This document shows, piece by piece, positions 6,453-13,527 of a DNA stretch of 14,001 nt. Position 1 is the first letter of the stretch; each line of letters begins with the position of its first letter. The stretch comes from CAZVIK01 sp964627045 (GTDB lineage: Bacteria > Acidobacteriota > Terriglobia > Bryobacterales > Bryobacteraceae). The position numbers and the translations under genes were made by a program. The notes below the pieces were generated by a model, which was given only the letters and a program-made list of their open reading frames with translations, was not told the origin of the DNA and did no database searches. The stretch is from positions 1 through 14,001 of the forward strand of contig CAZVIK010000095.1 of NCBI GenBank assembly GCA_964627045.1. Reading direction: 5' to 3'.

Positions 6453-7520
6453 ATGCGACGTCGCGCGGCGGCTCTGTTGCTGGCGGTAGCGGTAACCATG
6501 CTGGGACAGGCGGCGCTCTCCATCGAGCAACTGGTCTCCTTCGTCCGGTCGTCGATCCAGTTGAAGCACCCGGACCGGCAGGTGGCCGACTATATCCGCA
6601 AGGTGAAGCTGCGGAACCGGCTGGGCGACGAGGTGATCGTCGACCTCGAGTCGGCGGGGGCCGGCCCGCGCACGATGGAGGCGCTCCGCGCGCTGCAGGA
6701 GGCCTCCAGGACGCTGCCCGACGCGGCAAGGGAGGCGCCCAAGCCCGCGCCGCTGGAGATCCCGCCGCCAAGCGAGGCCGAATGGCGCAAGGTGGTCGAG
6801 GCCACGCGCGAGTACGCGTTGAATTACACGCGGCAGTTGCCGGATTTCATCTGTACTCAGGTGACCCGGCGCTACCTTGACCCCTCCGGGATGGAGTTCT
6901 GGCAGGCGGCCGACACGCTGACGGCGAGGCTCAGCTATTTCGAACAGCAGGAAGACTATAAGCTGATGCTGGTGAACGGCCGCTACACGGAGACGGACTA
7001 CCGGGCCGTGGGCGGGGCGGTGTCGTCGGGCGAGTTTGGCAGCCTGCTGCGCGAGATCTTCGAGAAATCGTCGGAGGCCGAGTTCGCCTGGGAGCGATGG
7101 GCGACGCTGCGCGGACGCCGGATGTACGTGCTGCGCTACCGGATCGAACAGCCGCGCTCGAAATGGTCGATCGAGTACGAGAAGACGATGCGGATCACCG
7201 TCGGCTACCGCGGGCTGGTGTTCGTGGATGCGGAGACAGGCATGGTGGCCAGGGTGACGCTGGAGGCCGAAGACATCCCCCCCTCTTTCCCCATACAGCA
7301 GGTCAGCAGTACATTGGATTACGATCTGGCCGAGATCGGCGAGCAGAAGTACACGCTGCCGCTGCGGGCCGTGATGCGGATGCGGGAAGGAAGGGCGTTG
7401 TTTAAGAATGAGGTGGAGTTCCGGCTGTACCGGAAGTTCTCGGCCGAAGCCACCATCAGTTTCGATACGCCCGAACCGCTGCCGGAAGAACAGGTGACCG
7501 AGCAGCCGGCAAGACCTTGA
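6453..7520 (+). CDS. Secreted protein, Acidobacteria-type family of unknown function
   Basis: A 355-residue exported protein with a basic start (MRRR), a hydrophobic core (7-19) and likely cleavage near 20-23. The first third is helical and charged (about 24-95), followed by a proline-rich linker (KPAPLEIPPP, 97-106). The remainder begins with a helix leading to YTRQLPDFICTQVTRRY (125-141) and continues as alternating beta-type sequence to about 338, with KWSIEYEKTMRITVGYRGLV and a final VEFRLYRKF (321-329). Proteins with an LPDFxCxQxxxR motif recur, to my recollection, in Acidobacteriota genomes without an assigned function. The beta-rich body could be a LolA-like or other lipid/envelope-binding fold, which is speculation. 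ATG 6453 is preferred over upstream starts because it begins the signal peptide. The xylulokinase gene follows after 14 nt, so they may share a transcript, although no functional link is apparent. Confidence 0.75.
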   Translation: MRRRAAALLLAVAVTMLGQAALSIEQLVSFVRSSIQLKHPDRQVADYIRKVKLRNRLGDEVIVDLESAGAGPRTMEALRALQEASRTLPDAAREAPKPAPLEIPPPSEAEWRKVVEATREYALNYTRQLPDFICTQVTRRYLDPSGMEFWQAADTLTARLSYFEQQEDYKLMLVNGRYTETDYRAVGGAVSSGEFGSLLREIFEKSSEAEFAWERWATLRGRRMYVLRYRIEQPRSKWSIEYEKTMRITVGYRGLVFVDAETGMVARVTLEAEDIPPSFPIQQVSSTLDYDLAEIGEQKYTLPLRAVMRMREGRALFKNEVEFRLYRKFSAEATISFDTPEPLPEEQVTEQPARP

Positions 7521-7534
7521 GAGGACGAAAGCAC

Positions 7535-9019
7535 ATGTACTGGTTGGGTGTGGATATTGGAACCGGCGGCACGCGCGCGCTGCTGGTCAATGAGAAGGGC
7601 GAAGTGAAGGCGGGCTTCACCGCCGCGCACGAGGACATGCGCATGGAGCGCCCCTTGTGGGCCGAACAGCGCCCCGAGGATTGGTGGCAGGCCGCGCAAA
7701 AGGCGATCCGTGGTGCACTCGCCGAGGCCAAGATCGACGGCAGCAAGGTGAAGGGCGTCGGGCTCTCCGGCCAGATGCACGGGCTGGTGCTGCTGGACGA
7801 GGCCGGCAAGGTGATCCGACCGGCGCTGATCTGGTGCGACCAGCGCAGCCAGCCGCAGGTGGACCGCATCAACCAGATCGTGGGCAAGGACAACATCCTG
7901 AGCTACATCGCCAACCCGGTGCTGACGGGATTCACGCTGCCGAAGTTGCTGTGGGTGCGGGACAACGACCCGCAGTCGTTCGCGCGCACGCGGCAAGTAC
8001 TGCTGCCCAAGGACTACATCCGCTACGAGCTATCCGGCGAATACGCGACCGAAGTCTCGGATGCCTCCGGTACGGCGCTATTCGACGTGGTGCTGCGGAG
8101 ATGGTCGCACCAGATGCTCGACAAGCTGAAACTGGACCGTGCGTGGCTGCCAAGGGTCTACGAATCGAGCGATGTTACCGGCCAGGTGTCGGCGCGCGCG
8201 GCCGAGTTGACCGGGTTGGCCGAAGGCACGCCCATCGTAGGCGGCGGCGGTGACCAGGCGGCCAGCGCCGTGGGCAACGGAATCGTGGAACCGGGCGCGG
8301 TGTCTTGCACCCTGGGTACGTCGGGTGTGGTGTTCGCGCACATGGAGCGGGCCAGTTACGATCCCGCCGGGCGCGTCCACTCCTTCTGCCACGCGGTGAA
8401 GGGCGCCTGGCACGTGATGGGCGTGACCCAGGGCGCGGGACTGAGCCTCCAGTGGTTCCGCAATCAGATGGCGCCGGGAGCGTCCTACGACGATCTGACG
8501 GCCGAAGCGGCCAAGGCGCAACCCGGCTCGCAAGGGCTCTACTGGCTGCCGTACCTGATGGGCGAGCGCACCCCGCACCTGGATTCGACGGCGCGCGGGG
8601 GATGGATCGGCATCACGGCCAAGCACACACGGGCGGATCTGATCCGGTCGTTGCTCGAGGGTGTCAGCTACAGCCAGAAGGATTGCCTGGACATCATCGA
8701 CCAGTTGGGTGTGCCGGTGAATTCGGTGCGTCTATCCGGCGGCGGGGCGAAGAGCGCGTTCTGGCGTCAGTTGTTCGCCGATATCTTCGGGAAGCGTGTG
8801 GTCGCGCTGGCCTCGCAGGAGGGGTCGGCCTACGGCGCGGCGTTGCTGGCGACGGTGGGAACGGGCGCCTACGCGTCGGTGCCCGAAGTCTGCCGCGCGG
8901 TGATCAAAGAGGTGGACTCGGTGGCGCCGCGCCCGCACGAATCGCAGCTTTACCGGCGTGGGCACGAAGTGTACCGCTCGCTGTATCCGACGCTGAAACC
9001 GGTCTACGGCCTGATGTAG
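7535..9019 (+). CDS. xylB: Xylulokinase (FGGY family)
   Basis: A 494-residue cytoplasmic FGGY-family kinase that phosphorylates D-xylulose with ATP to D-xylulose 5-phosphate, the entry of xylose, xylitol and D-arabinitol catabolism into the pentose phosphate pathway. Visible hallmarks in order: GVDIGTGGTRALL (5-17, with D7), the substrate motif GLSGQMHGLVLLD (76-88, M81 and H82, as in characterised XylB), ALIWCDQRS (97-105), LPKDYIRYELSGEY (157-170), the catalytic region VGGGGDQAASAVGNG (235-249, D240 as base), TLGTSGV, YLMGERTPHLD, and the C-terminal ATP-site segment RLSGGGAKS followed by FWRQLFADIFG. The length is normal and every motif is present. The start is ATG 7535, with GAGAGGA at 7519-7525 at good spacing; an in-frame TTG at 7517 overlaps the previous stop and is less likely. 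No xylose isomerase gene is in the window; the GH51 gene follows 134 nt downstream. Confidence 0.95.
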   Translation: MYWLGVDIGTGGTRALLVNEKGEVKAGFTAAHEDMRMERPLWAEQRPEDWWQAAQKAIRGALAEAKIDGSKVKGVGLSGQMHGLVLLDEAGKVIRPALIWCDQRSQPQVDRINQIVGKDNILSYIANPVLTGFTLPKLLWVRDNDPQSFARTRQVLLPKDYIRYELSGEYATEVSDASGTALFDVVLRRWSHQMLDKLKLDRAWLPRVYESSDVTGQVSARAAELTGLAEGTPIVGGGGDQAASAVGNGIVEPGAVSCTLGTSGVVFAHMERASYDPAGRVHSFCHAVKGAWHVMGVTQGAGLSLQWFRNQMAPGASYDDLTAEAAKAQPGSQGLYWLPYLMGERTPHLDSTARGGWIGITAKHTRADLIRSLLEGVSYSQKDCLDIIDQLGVPVNSVRLSGGGAKSAFWRQLFADIFGKRVVALASQEGSAYGAALLATVGTGAYASVPEVCRAVIKEVDSVAPRPHESQLYRRGHEVYRSLYPTLKPVYGLM

Positions 9020-9139
9020 CCGGATGCCGCCGCTGGGGTTGCCGGGTCTTCATGCGGACACGAGTGAGGCGCCTTCTCTGAATCCGTGAGCACCAGTGTA
9101 TCCCGAGGCCCGAATCGGACCTGCACGAGAGATCCGGGC

Positions 9140-9145
9140 TAGAAT
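9140..9145 (+). promoter_or_regulatory. Candidate -10 element TAGAAT
   Basis: TAGAAT lies in the 134-nt gap between xylulokinase and the GH51 gene, 8 nt before ATG 9154. Unlike the copies at 2309 and 4021 it does not overlap a stop codon, so its presence is not forced by coding sequence. The weak -35-like TCGGAC at 9115-9120 would need a 19-nt spacer. The rest of the gap shows nothing recognisable. Confidence 0.45.
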
Positions 9146-9153
9146 GGGATGCT

Positions 9154-11085
9154 ATGAGAACGCTTGCATTGTTGCTCCTGCTGGTGATTCCGGCCGTTTC
9201 CGCCACCGTAACGGTGGACGCGTCCAAGACGGGCGAGCCGATTTCGAAGTACATCTACGGGCAGTTCATCGAACACCTGGGGCGGTGCATCTACGGCGGA
9301 TTGTGGTCGGAAATGCTGGAGGACCGCAAGTTCTACTACCCGGTGAACGGCGAGGCGCCCGCCTGGGAGATGTTCAAGCCCGGGAACCGGTCCTACGACG
9401 GCGAGGGACATCCCTACGAGTTGCTGGTTCGGTCGCCTTGGATGATCGTCGGGCCGAAGAGCGGGGTGCGCATGGTGAAGGCGGACGCCTATGTGGGCGA
9501 ACACACGCCGGAGATTGCGCTGCCCGGCAAGGCGCAGCCGGCGGGGTTGCAGCAGGAGCGCCTGGCGCTGATCGCCGGCAAGGAGTATGTGGGCCGCGTG
9601 GTGCTTTCGGGTGCGGCGACGGCGGGGCCGGTGGAGGTGAGCCTGGTGTGGGGCGGCGGGGCCACCATGCGGCAGACCGTCACGATTCCCAAGATTGGCG
9701 GCGCTTACGCGAAGTTCCCGCTGCGGTTCCGCGCGGGCGGCTCGACCGATAACGGGCGGCTGGAGATCGTGGCGCGCGGCGAGGGGACGTTCCGGGTCGG
9801 AACGGTCTCACTAATGCCGGCCGACAACATCTACGGCTGGAGGTCCGATACTCTCGCCTTGCTCAAGGAACTGGATGCGCCGGTCTACCGCTGGCCCGGC
9901 GGCAATTTCGTCAGCGGCTACGACTGGAAGGACGGCCTGGGCGACCCCGACAAACGGCCGCCGCGCAAGAACCCGGCCTGGAAGGGGATCGAGCATAACG
10001 ACGTCGGCATCCATGAGTTCATGGCGTTGATGCGCGAGATCCGCTCCGAGCCCTACATTGCCATCAACACCGGGCTGGCGGGAGAAACGGCGGCGGCGGA
10101 GGAAGTGGAGTACCTGAACGGCGCGGCGACAACGCCGATGGGCAAGCTGCGCGCCGCCAACGGACATCCGCTGCCCTACGGGGTGAAGTGGTTCGCCGTA
10201 GGCAATGAGATGTACGGCGACTGGCAGCTTGGCAACATCCCCCTGGAAGAGTACGTAAAGAAACACAACCGCGTGGTGGACGCCATGCGCAAAGTGGACC
10301 CGTCGATACGGCCGGTGGCGGTGGGCAGCATGGGCCGTTGGAGCGAGATGATGCTGGCGCAGTGTTCCGCGCACATGGACCTGATCAGCGAACACCTATA
10401 CTGGCAGAACCGCGCGGACCTGGCGGCGCACATCGCGCAGCCGGTGGAACAGATTCGCAAGGTAGCCGCGGCGCACCGGGACTACCGGCGCAAGTTGCCG
10501 GCACTGACCGGCAAAGACATTCGCATCGCCATGGACGAGTGGAACTATTGGTACGGCCCGAACGAATTCGGCGAACTGGGCGTGCGCTACTTTGTGCAGG
10601 ACGGGCTGGGAATCGCCGCGGGATTGCACGAGTTCTTCCGCAACTCCGACATCTACTTCATGGCCAACTACGCGCAAACGGTGAATGTGATCGGCGCGAT
10701 CAAGACGACGCCAACCCACGCGGAGTTGGAGACGACCGGACTCGTGCTGAAGTTGTACCGGCAGCGGTTCGGCGAGATCCCGGTGGAGGTGAGCGGTGCG
10801 CCCGCGCCGCTGGACGTCTCGGCGGCATGGAATTCAGCGAAGACAGCGCTCACCGTGGCGGTGGTGAATCCAAGCGAACAGGCGGCGGCGTTCGGCCTGG
10901 CGCTGAAGGGGGCGCAACTGGCGGGTCCCGGGATGAGTTGGGTGATCGCCGGAAAGGACCGCATGTCGCACAACGATCCCGGACGCCCGCGCGAGGTGGA
11001 TATCAGGCAGGAGCCATACACGGGCTCCGGCGAGTTGCGGGTGCCGCCGCTGAGCGTGGCCGTATTCGAGTTGCCGGTCAAATAG
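9154..11085 (+). CDS. Secreted alpha-L-arabinofuranosidase, GH51
   Basis: A 643-residue glycoside hydrolase family 51 enzyme that releases terminal alpha-L-arabinofuranosyl residues from arabinan or arabinoxylan side chains with retention of configuration. Residues 1-17 are a Sec signal peptide (hydrophobic 4-12, cleavage after VSA at 15-17), so it acts in the periplasm or outside. The N-terminal strand segment has IYGQFIEHLGRCIYGGLW (34-51), typical of GH51. Residues about 95-222 look like an inserted carbohydrate-binding-type beta domain, as in the larger GH51 enzymes. The TIM barrel follows, with YRWPGGNF (245-252), acid/base E352 in WFAVGNEMYG and nucleophile E462 in AMDEWNYWYG. A C-terminal beta domain spans about 520-643 and ends in VPPLSVAVFELPVK. 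The length suits this subgroup. The start is ATG 9154, preceded by TAGAAT rather than a Shine-Dalgarno site. Confidence 0.94.
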   Translation: MRTLALLLLLVIPAVSATVTVDASKTGEPISKYIYGQFIEHLGRCIYGGLWSEMLEDRKFYYPVNGEAPAWEMFKPGNRSYDGEGHPYELLVRSPWMIVGPKSGVRMVKADAYVGEHTPEIALPGKAQPAGLQQERLALIAGKEYVGRVVLSGAATAGPVEVSLVWGGGATMRQTVTIPKIGGAYAKFPLRFRAGGSTDNGRLEIVARGEGTFRVGTVSLMPADNIYGWRSDTLALLKELDAPVYRWPGGNFVSGYDWKDGLGDPDKRPPRKNPAWKGIEHNDVGIHEFMALMREIRSEPYIAINTGLAGETAAAEEVEYLNGAATTPMGKLRAANGHPLPYGVKWFAVGNEMYGDWQLGNIPLEEYVKKHNRVVDAMRKVDPSIRPVAVGSMGRWSEMMLAQCSAHMDLISEHLYWQNRADLAAHIAQPVEQIRKVAAAHRDYRRKLPALTGKDIRIAMDEWNYWYGPNEFGELGVRYFVQDGLGIAAGLHEFFRNSDIYFMANYAQTVNVIGAIKTTPTHAELETTGLVLKLYRQRFGEIPVEVSGAPAPLDVSAAWNSAKTALTVAVVNPSEQAAAFGLALKGAQLAGPGMSWVIAGKDRMSHNDPGRPREVDIRQEPYTGSGELRVPPLSVAVFELPVK

Positions 11086-11095
11086 CCGGGCGGCC

Positions 11096-11117
11096 GGCCG
11101 GGTGGGTGTGCCCGGTC
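11096..11117. terminator. Weak hairpin between convergent genes
   Basis: GGCCGGG (11096-11102) can pair with CCCGGTC (11111-11117) around an 8-nt loop, seven pairs including one G-U. It lies in the 83-nt gap between the convergent GH51 and SDR genes, where a two-way terminator would be expected. There is no T-tract on either side, and an alternative stem (GTGGG 11102-11106 with CCCAC 11121-11125) competes, so the call is tentative. Confidence 0.25.
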
Positions 11118-11168
11118 AGGCCCACGCTTCGTCTATCGCTGGCGGGCCGGTCGGGCGCTCGTTGAGGT

Positions 11169-11945
11169 CTACCAGCACACGAAGCCGCCATCCACCAACA
11201 GGTTCACGCCGGTGCAGAACGACGAGGCCTGACTGGCGAGGAACACGGCCGGGCCGACCATCTCGTCCACGCCGGCGATGCGCGCCACGGGCGTGTCCGC
11301 CGCGAACGCCTTGAGCTGCTCGGCCACCTCGGGGCGCTTGTTCATGGGCGTGAGCGTGTAGCCGGGGCTGATGGCGTTCACGCGAATCCCGCGGCCGCTC
11401 CACTCCATGGCGAGGCTCTTGGTCAGGTGAATCACCGCGGCTTTCGAGCTGTTGTAGTGCGCCTGAAGGAGGCCGCGGTTAACGATGACGCCGGACATGG
11501 AGGCGATATTGATGATGGAGCCGCGCGTGCGGGGCAGCATCACGCGGGCCTCGGCCTGGCACGACAAAAAGACCCCGGTGACGTTCACCTCCATCAAGTG
11601 CCGCCACTGTTCGAGCGGCATCTGTTCGGCCGCGGTTGCATTGGCGATACCGGCGCAGTTGATGGCGACCTCCAGCGAGGCGAGTTCCGACGATACGCGG
11701 GCCATGGCGGCCTCAAGATCGGCGGGGTTTACCACATTGCCGGTCAGCCGGAGCGCTTTCCGCCCCAGGCGCTGGATTTGACCGACCGTCTCGTCCAGCC
11801 CCGCGCTGGAGGGCAAGTCGAAGCAGGCGACATCGGCACCGGCCTGCGCCAGCCCGACGGCCATGGCCTGCCCGATGCCGCTGCCGGCGCCGGTCACGAA
11901 GGCATTCTGATGATCCAACCGGAACCAATCCATATGAAATGTCAT
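11169..11945 (-). CDS. Short-chain dehydrogenase/reductase, polyol/ketose-reductase-like
   Basis: A 258-residue cytoplasmic NAD(P)-dependent classical SDR with all family landmarks: TGAGSGIGQ (18-26) for the cofactor, D43 after the second beta strand (CFDL, suggesting NAD preference), NCAG (96-99), N121, the catalytic Ser in IASMSG (S149 or S151), Y164 and K168 in YNSSK, and NAISPGYTLTPM (190-201). The sequence around the active site (MSGVIVN, then AHYNSSKAAVIHLTKSLAMEW) and the C-terminal DGGFVCW resemble, from memory, the sorbose reductase / mannitol and arabinitol 2-dehydrogenase branch. A polyol-to-ketose reaction, for instance giving D-xylulose for the nearby kinase, is plausible but unproven; gluconate-type SDRs are an alternative. 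The first ATG is supported by AGGGAG about 7 nt upstream; an internal Met at residue 5 is a second option. The gene lies 49 nt after the ABC ATPase, probably last in that operon. Confidence 0.88.
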   Translation of the reverse strand: MTFHMDWFRLDHQNAFVTGAGSGIGQAMAVGLAQAGADVACFDLPSSAGLDETVGQIQRLGRKALRLTGNVVNPADLEAAMARVSSELASLEVAINCAGIANATAAEQMPLEQWRHLMEVNVTGVFLSCQAEARVMLPRTRGSIINIASMSGVIVNRGLLQAHYNSSKAAVIHLTKSLAMEWSGRGIRVNAISPGYTLTPMNKRPEVAEQLKAFAADTPVARIAGVDEMVGPAVFLASQASSFCTGVNLLVDGGFVCW

Positions 11946-11994
11946 TTACAATCTCCCTGTGTCCTCTTTCGTCGCGATCGCCCACCGGCGGTTT

Positions 11995-13482
11995 CTACGT
12001 TGTGGCAAGCTCCATGACCGAAACGCTGTTGGCGGCATCCCGCGTCAAGATGCCGCGTTGCCTGCCCCTGCTGAGCACCATCACGCGATGCGACATTCCC
12101 AACACTTCCTCCAAGTCAGAGCTTACGATGATTACGGCCATGCCGGACTTGGCAAGATCCACGATCGCCGAGTAAAGTTCGAACCGCGCGCCCACGTCGA
12201 TGCCACGGGTGGGTTCGTCCAGGATGATCACCTTCGGACGGCGCGAAACCCACTTGGCGACCGCCACCTTCTGCTGATTTCCGCCGGAAAGCTCGGCGAC
12301 ACGCTGGTCGGGGCGGCCCTTCACGCCGAACGCGCCGATGGCCTCGCGGGCGAAGCCGGCGACCCGTTGCGGGGCAACCCAGCCCCACCGGGCGACCCGC
12401 TCCGGATTGGTCAACGCGAGGTTCTCGGCGATGGTCTGGCTCAGTATCAATCCTTGTGTCTTGCGATCCTCGGGGACCATGACAATCCCGGCTCGCACCG
12501 CGTCGGCAGGGTTGCGGACCGGCGTTTTCCGCCCGCCGATGTGGATCTCGCCCGAACTTGCCGGGGCCGCACCGGCAATCGCCCGGACGACCTCCGAACG
12601 GCCCGCGCCCACGATTCCCGCAATGCCGAAGACCTCGCCCGCACGGACGTTGAAGCTGACTTCGCGAAACGCCCCGACCGAAGAGCAAAGCTTCTCGATA
12701 CGGAGAACTTCTTGCGGGGACGGCTCGGGCAGATCCGGAAAGAGACGTTCGATCTTGCGTCCGACCATCTCCTCGACCAGTGTCCGCACGGGGACGCTGG
12801 CCGAGTCATGCAACGCGACGAGTTGCCCGTCGCGAAGGACGGCGATTCGATCCGCGATCCGGGCGATCTCGTCCAGACGATGGCTGATATAGATGAAGGA
12901 GACGCCCTCGCTGCGCAGCCTGCGAATCTGTTCAAACAGCAGCCCGGCTTCCTCGCCGCCGAGGGCTGCGGTGGGCTCGTCCAGCAGGAGCAGACGCGCC
13001 TTCGCGGTCAGCGCCCTGGCGATTTCGACCTGCTGTTGGGCGGCCACCGAAAGCTCGGAGACGCGCCGGGTCGCGGGCACGCGCATCCCCAGGCGGCGAA
13101 GTTCCACCTCGGCGAGACGCCGCATGGCGGCGCGGTCCACGAATCCTCCCCAACGCCTGGGGAGCCGGCCCACGAAGACGTTTTCCGCGATTGACAACTG
13201 CGGCAAGAGGCGCATCTCCTGGTGGATTAGAGAGACCCGTGCGGCCATGGCGTCCCGCGGCGAGGACGGCGCGTAGGGCGCCCCATTCCACGTCATCGAT
13301 CCGGCGTCCGGGCGCATCGATCCGGCGATGATGCCGGCCAAAGTGGACTTGCCGGCGCCGTTCTCCCCCAGCAGCGCCAGGACTTCGCCCGGCATCACGT
13401 CGAGGGTGACGTTCTGGACGGCCGGGACGCCGGAGAAGCGCTTGGTCACACCGCGCACGAGGAGGCCGCCGGTGCCGGTCAT
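11995..13482 (-). CDS. Sugar ABC transporter ATP-binding protein, CUT2 (RbsA/XylG-like)
   Basis: A 495-residue double-NBD ATPase of the CUT2 family (RbsA, XylG, MglA, AraG), which powers import of a monosaccharide or related compound from the inner face of the membrane. NBD1: Walker A GENGAGKS (39-46), Q-loop Q88 in IHQE, signature-like LSVAAQQQVEIA (144-155), Walker B LLLLDEP (164-170), H201. NBD2: the degenerate Walker A GIVGAGRS (289-296, Arg in place of Lys) usual in this family, VPEDRKTQGL (336-345), signature LSGGNQQK (398-405) and Walker B VIILDEP (418-424). The length is full. NBD1 has Ala where Gly is usual in the signature (A147/A148), a minor deviation. The start at 13482 has GAGGG about 10 nt upstream and follows the binding protein stop by 45 nt. 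The substrate cannot be read from the ATPase. No permease gene is in the window. Confidence 0.93.
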   Translation of the reverse strand: MTGTGGLLVRGVTKRFSGVPAVQNVTLDVMPGEVLALLGENGAGKSTLAGIIAGSMRPDAGSMTWNGAPYAPSSPRDAMAARVSLIHQEMRLLPQLSIAENVFVGRLPRRWGGFVDRAAMRRLAEVELRRLGMRVPATRRVSELSVAAQQQVEIARALTAKARLLLLDEPTAALGGEEAGLLFEQIRRLRSEGVSFIYISHRLDEIARIADRIAVLRDGQLVALHDSASVPVRTLVEEMVGRKIERLFPDLPEPSPQEVLRIEKLCSSVGAFREVSFNVRAGEVFGIAGIVGAGRSEVVRAIAGAAPASSGEIHIGGRKTPVRNPADAVRAGIVMVPEDRKTQGLILSQTIAENLALTNPERVARWGWVAPQRVAGFAREAIGAFGVKGRPDQRVAELSGGNQQKVAVAKWVSRRPKVIILDEPTRGIDVGARFELYSAIVDLAKSGMAVIIVSSDLEEVLGMSHRVMVLSRGRQRGILTRDAANSVSVMELATT

Positions 13483-13527
13483 GGTGTCGATGCCCTCATC
13501 TTCCGCCGCCAGGGTTCCAAAGTCCCC

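Noticed and set aside
5207..6880. Long (557-codon) open frame on the + strand.
   Set aside because: It overlaps the membrane protein gene and the start of the secreted protein in another frame. Its translation is Gly/Arg/Ala-rich low complexity without domains.
11959..13194. 411-codon open frame on the + strand.
   Set aside because: It is antisense to the ABC ATPase, whose Walker and signature motifs are certain. It has no recognisable domain.
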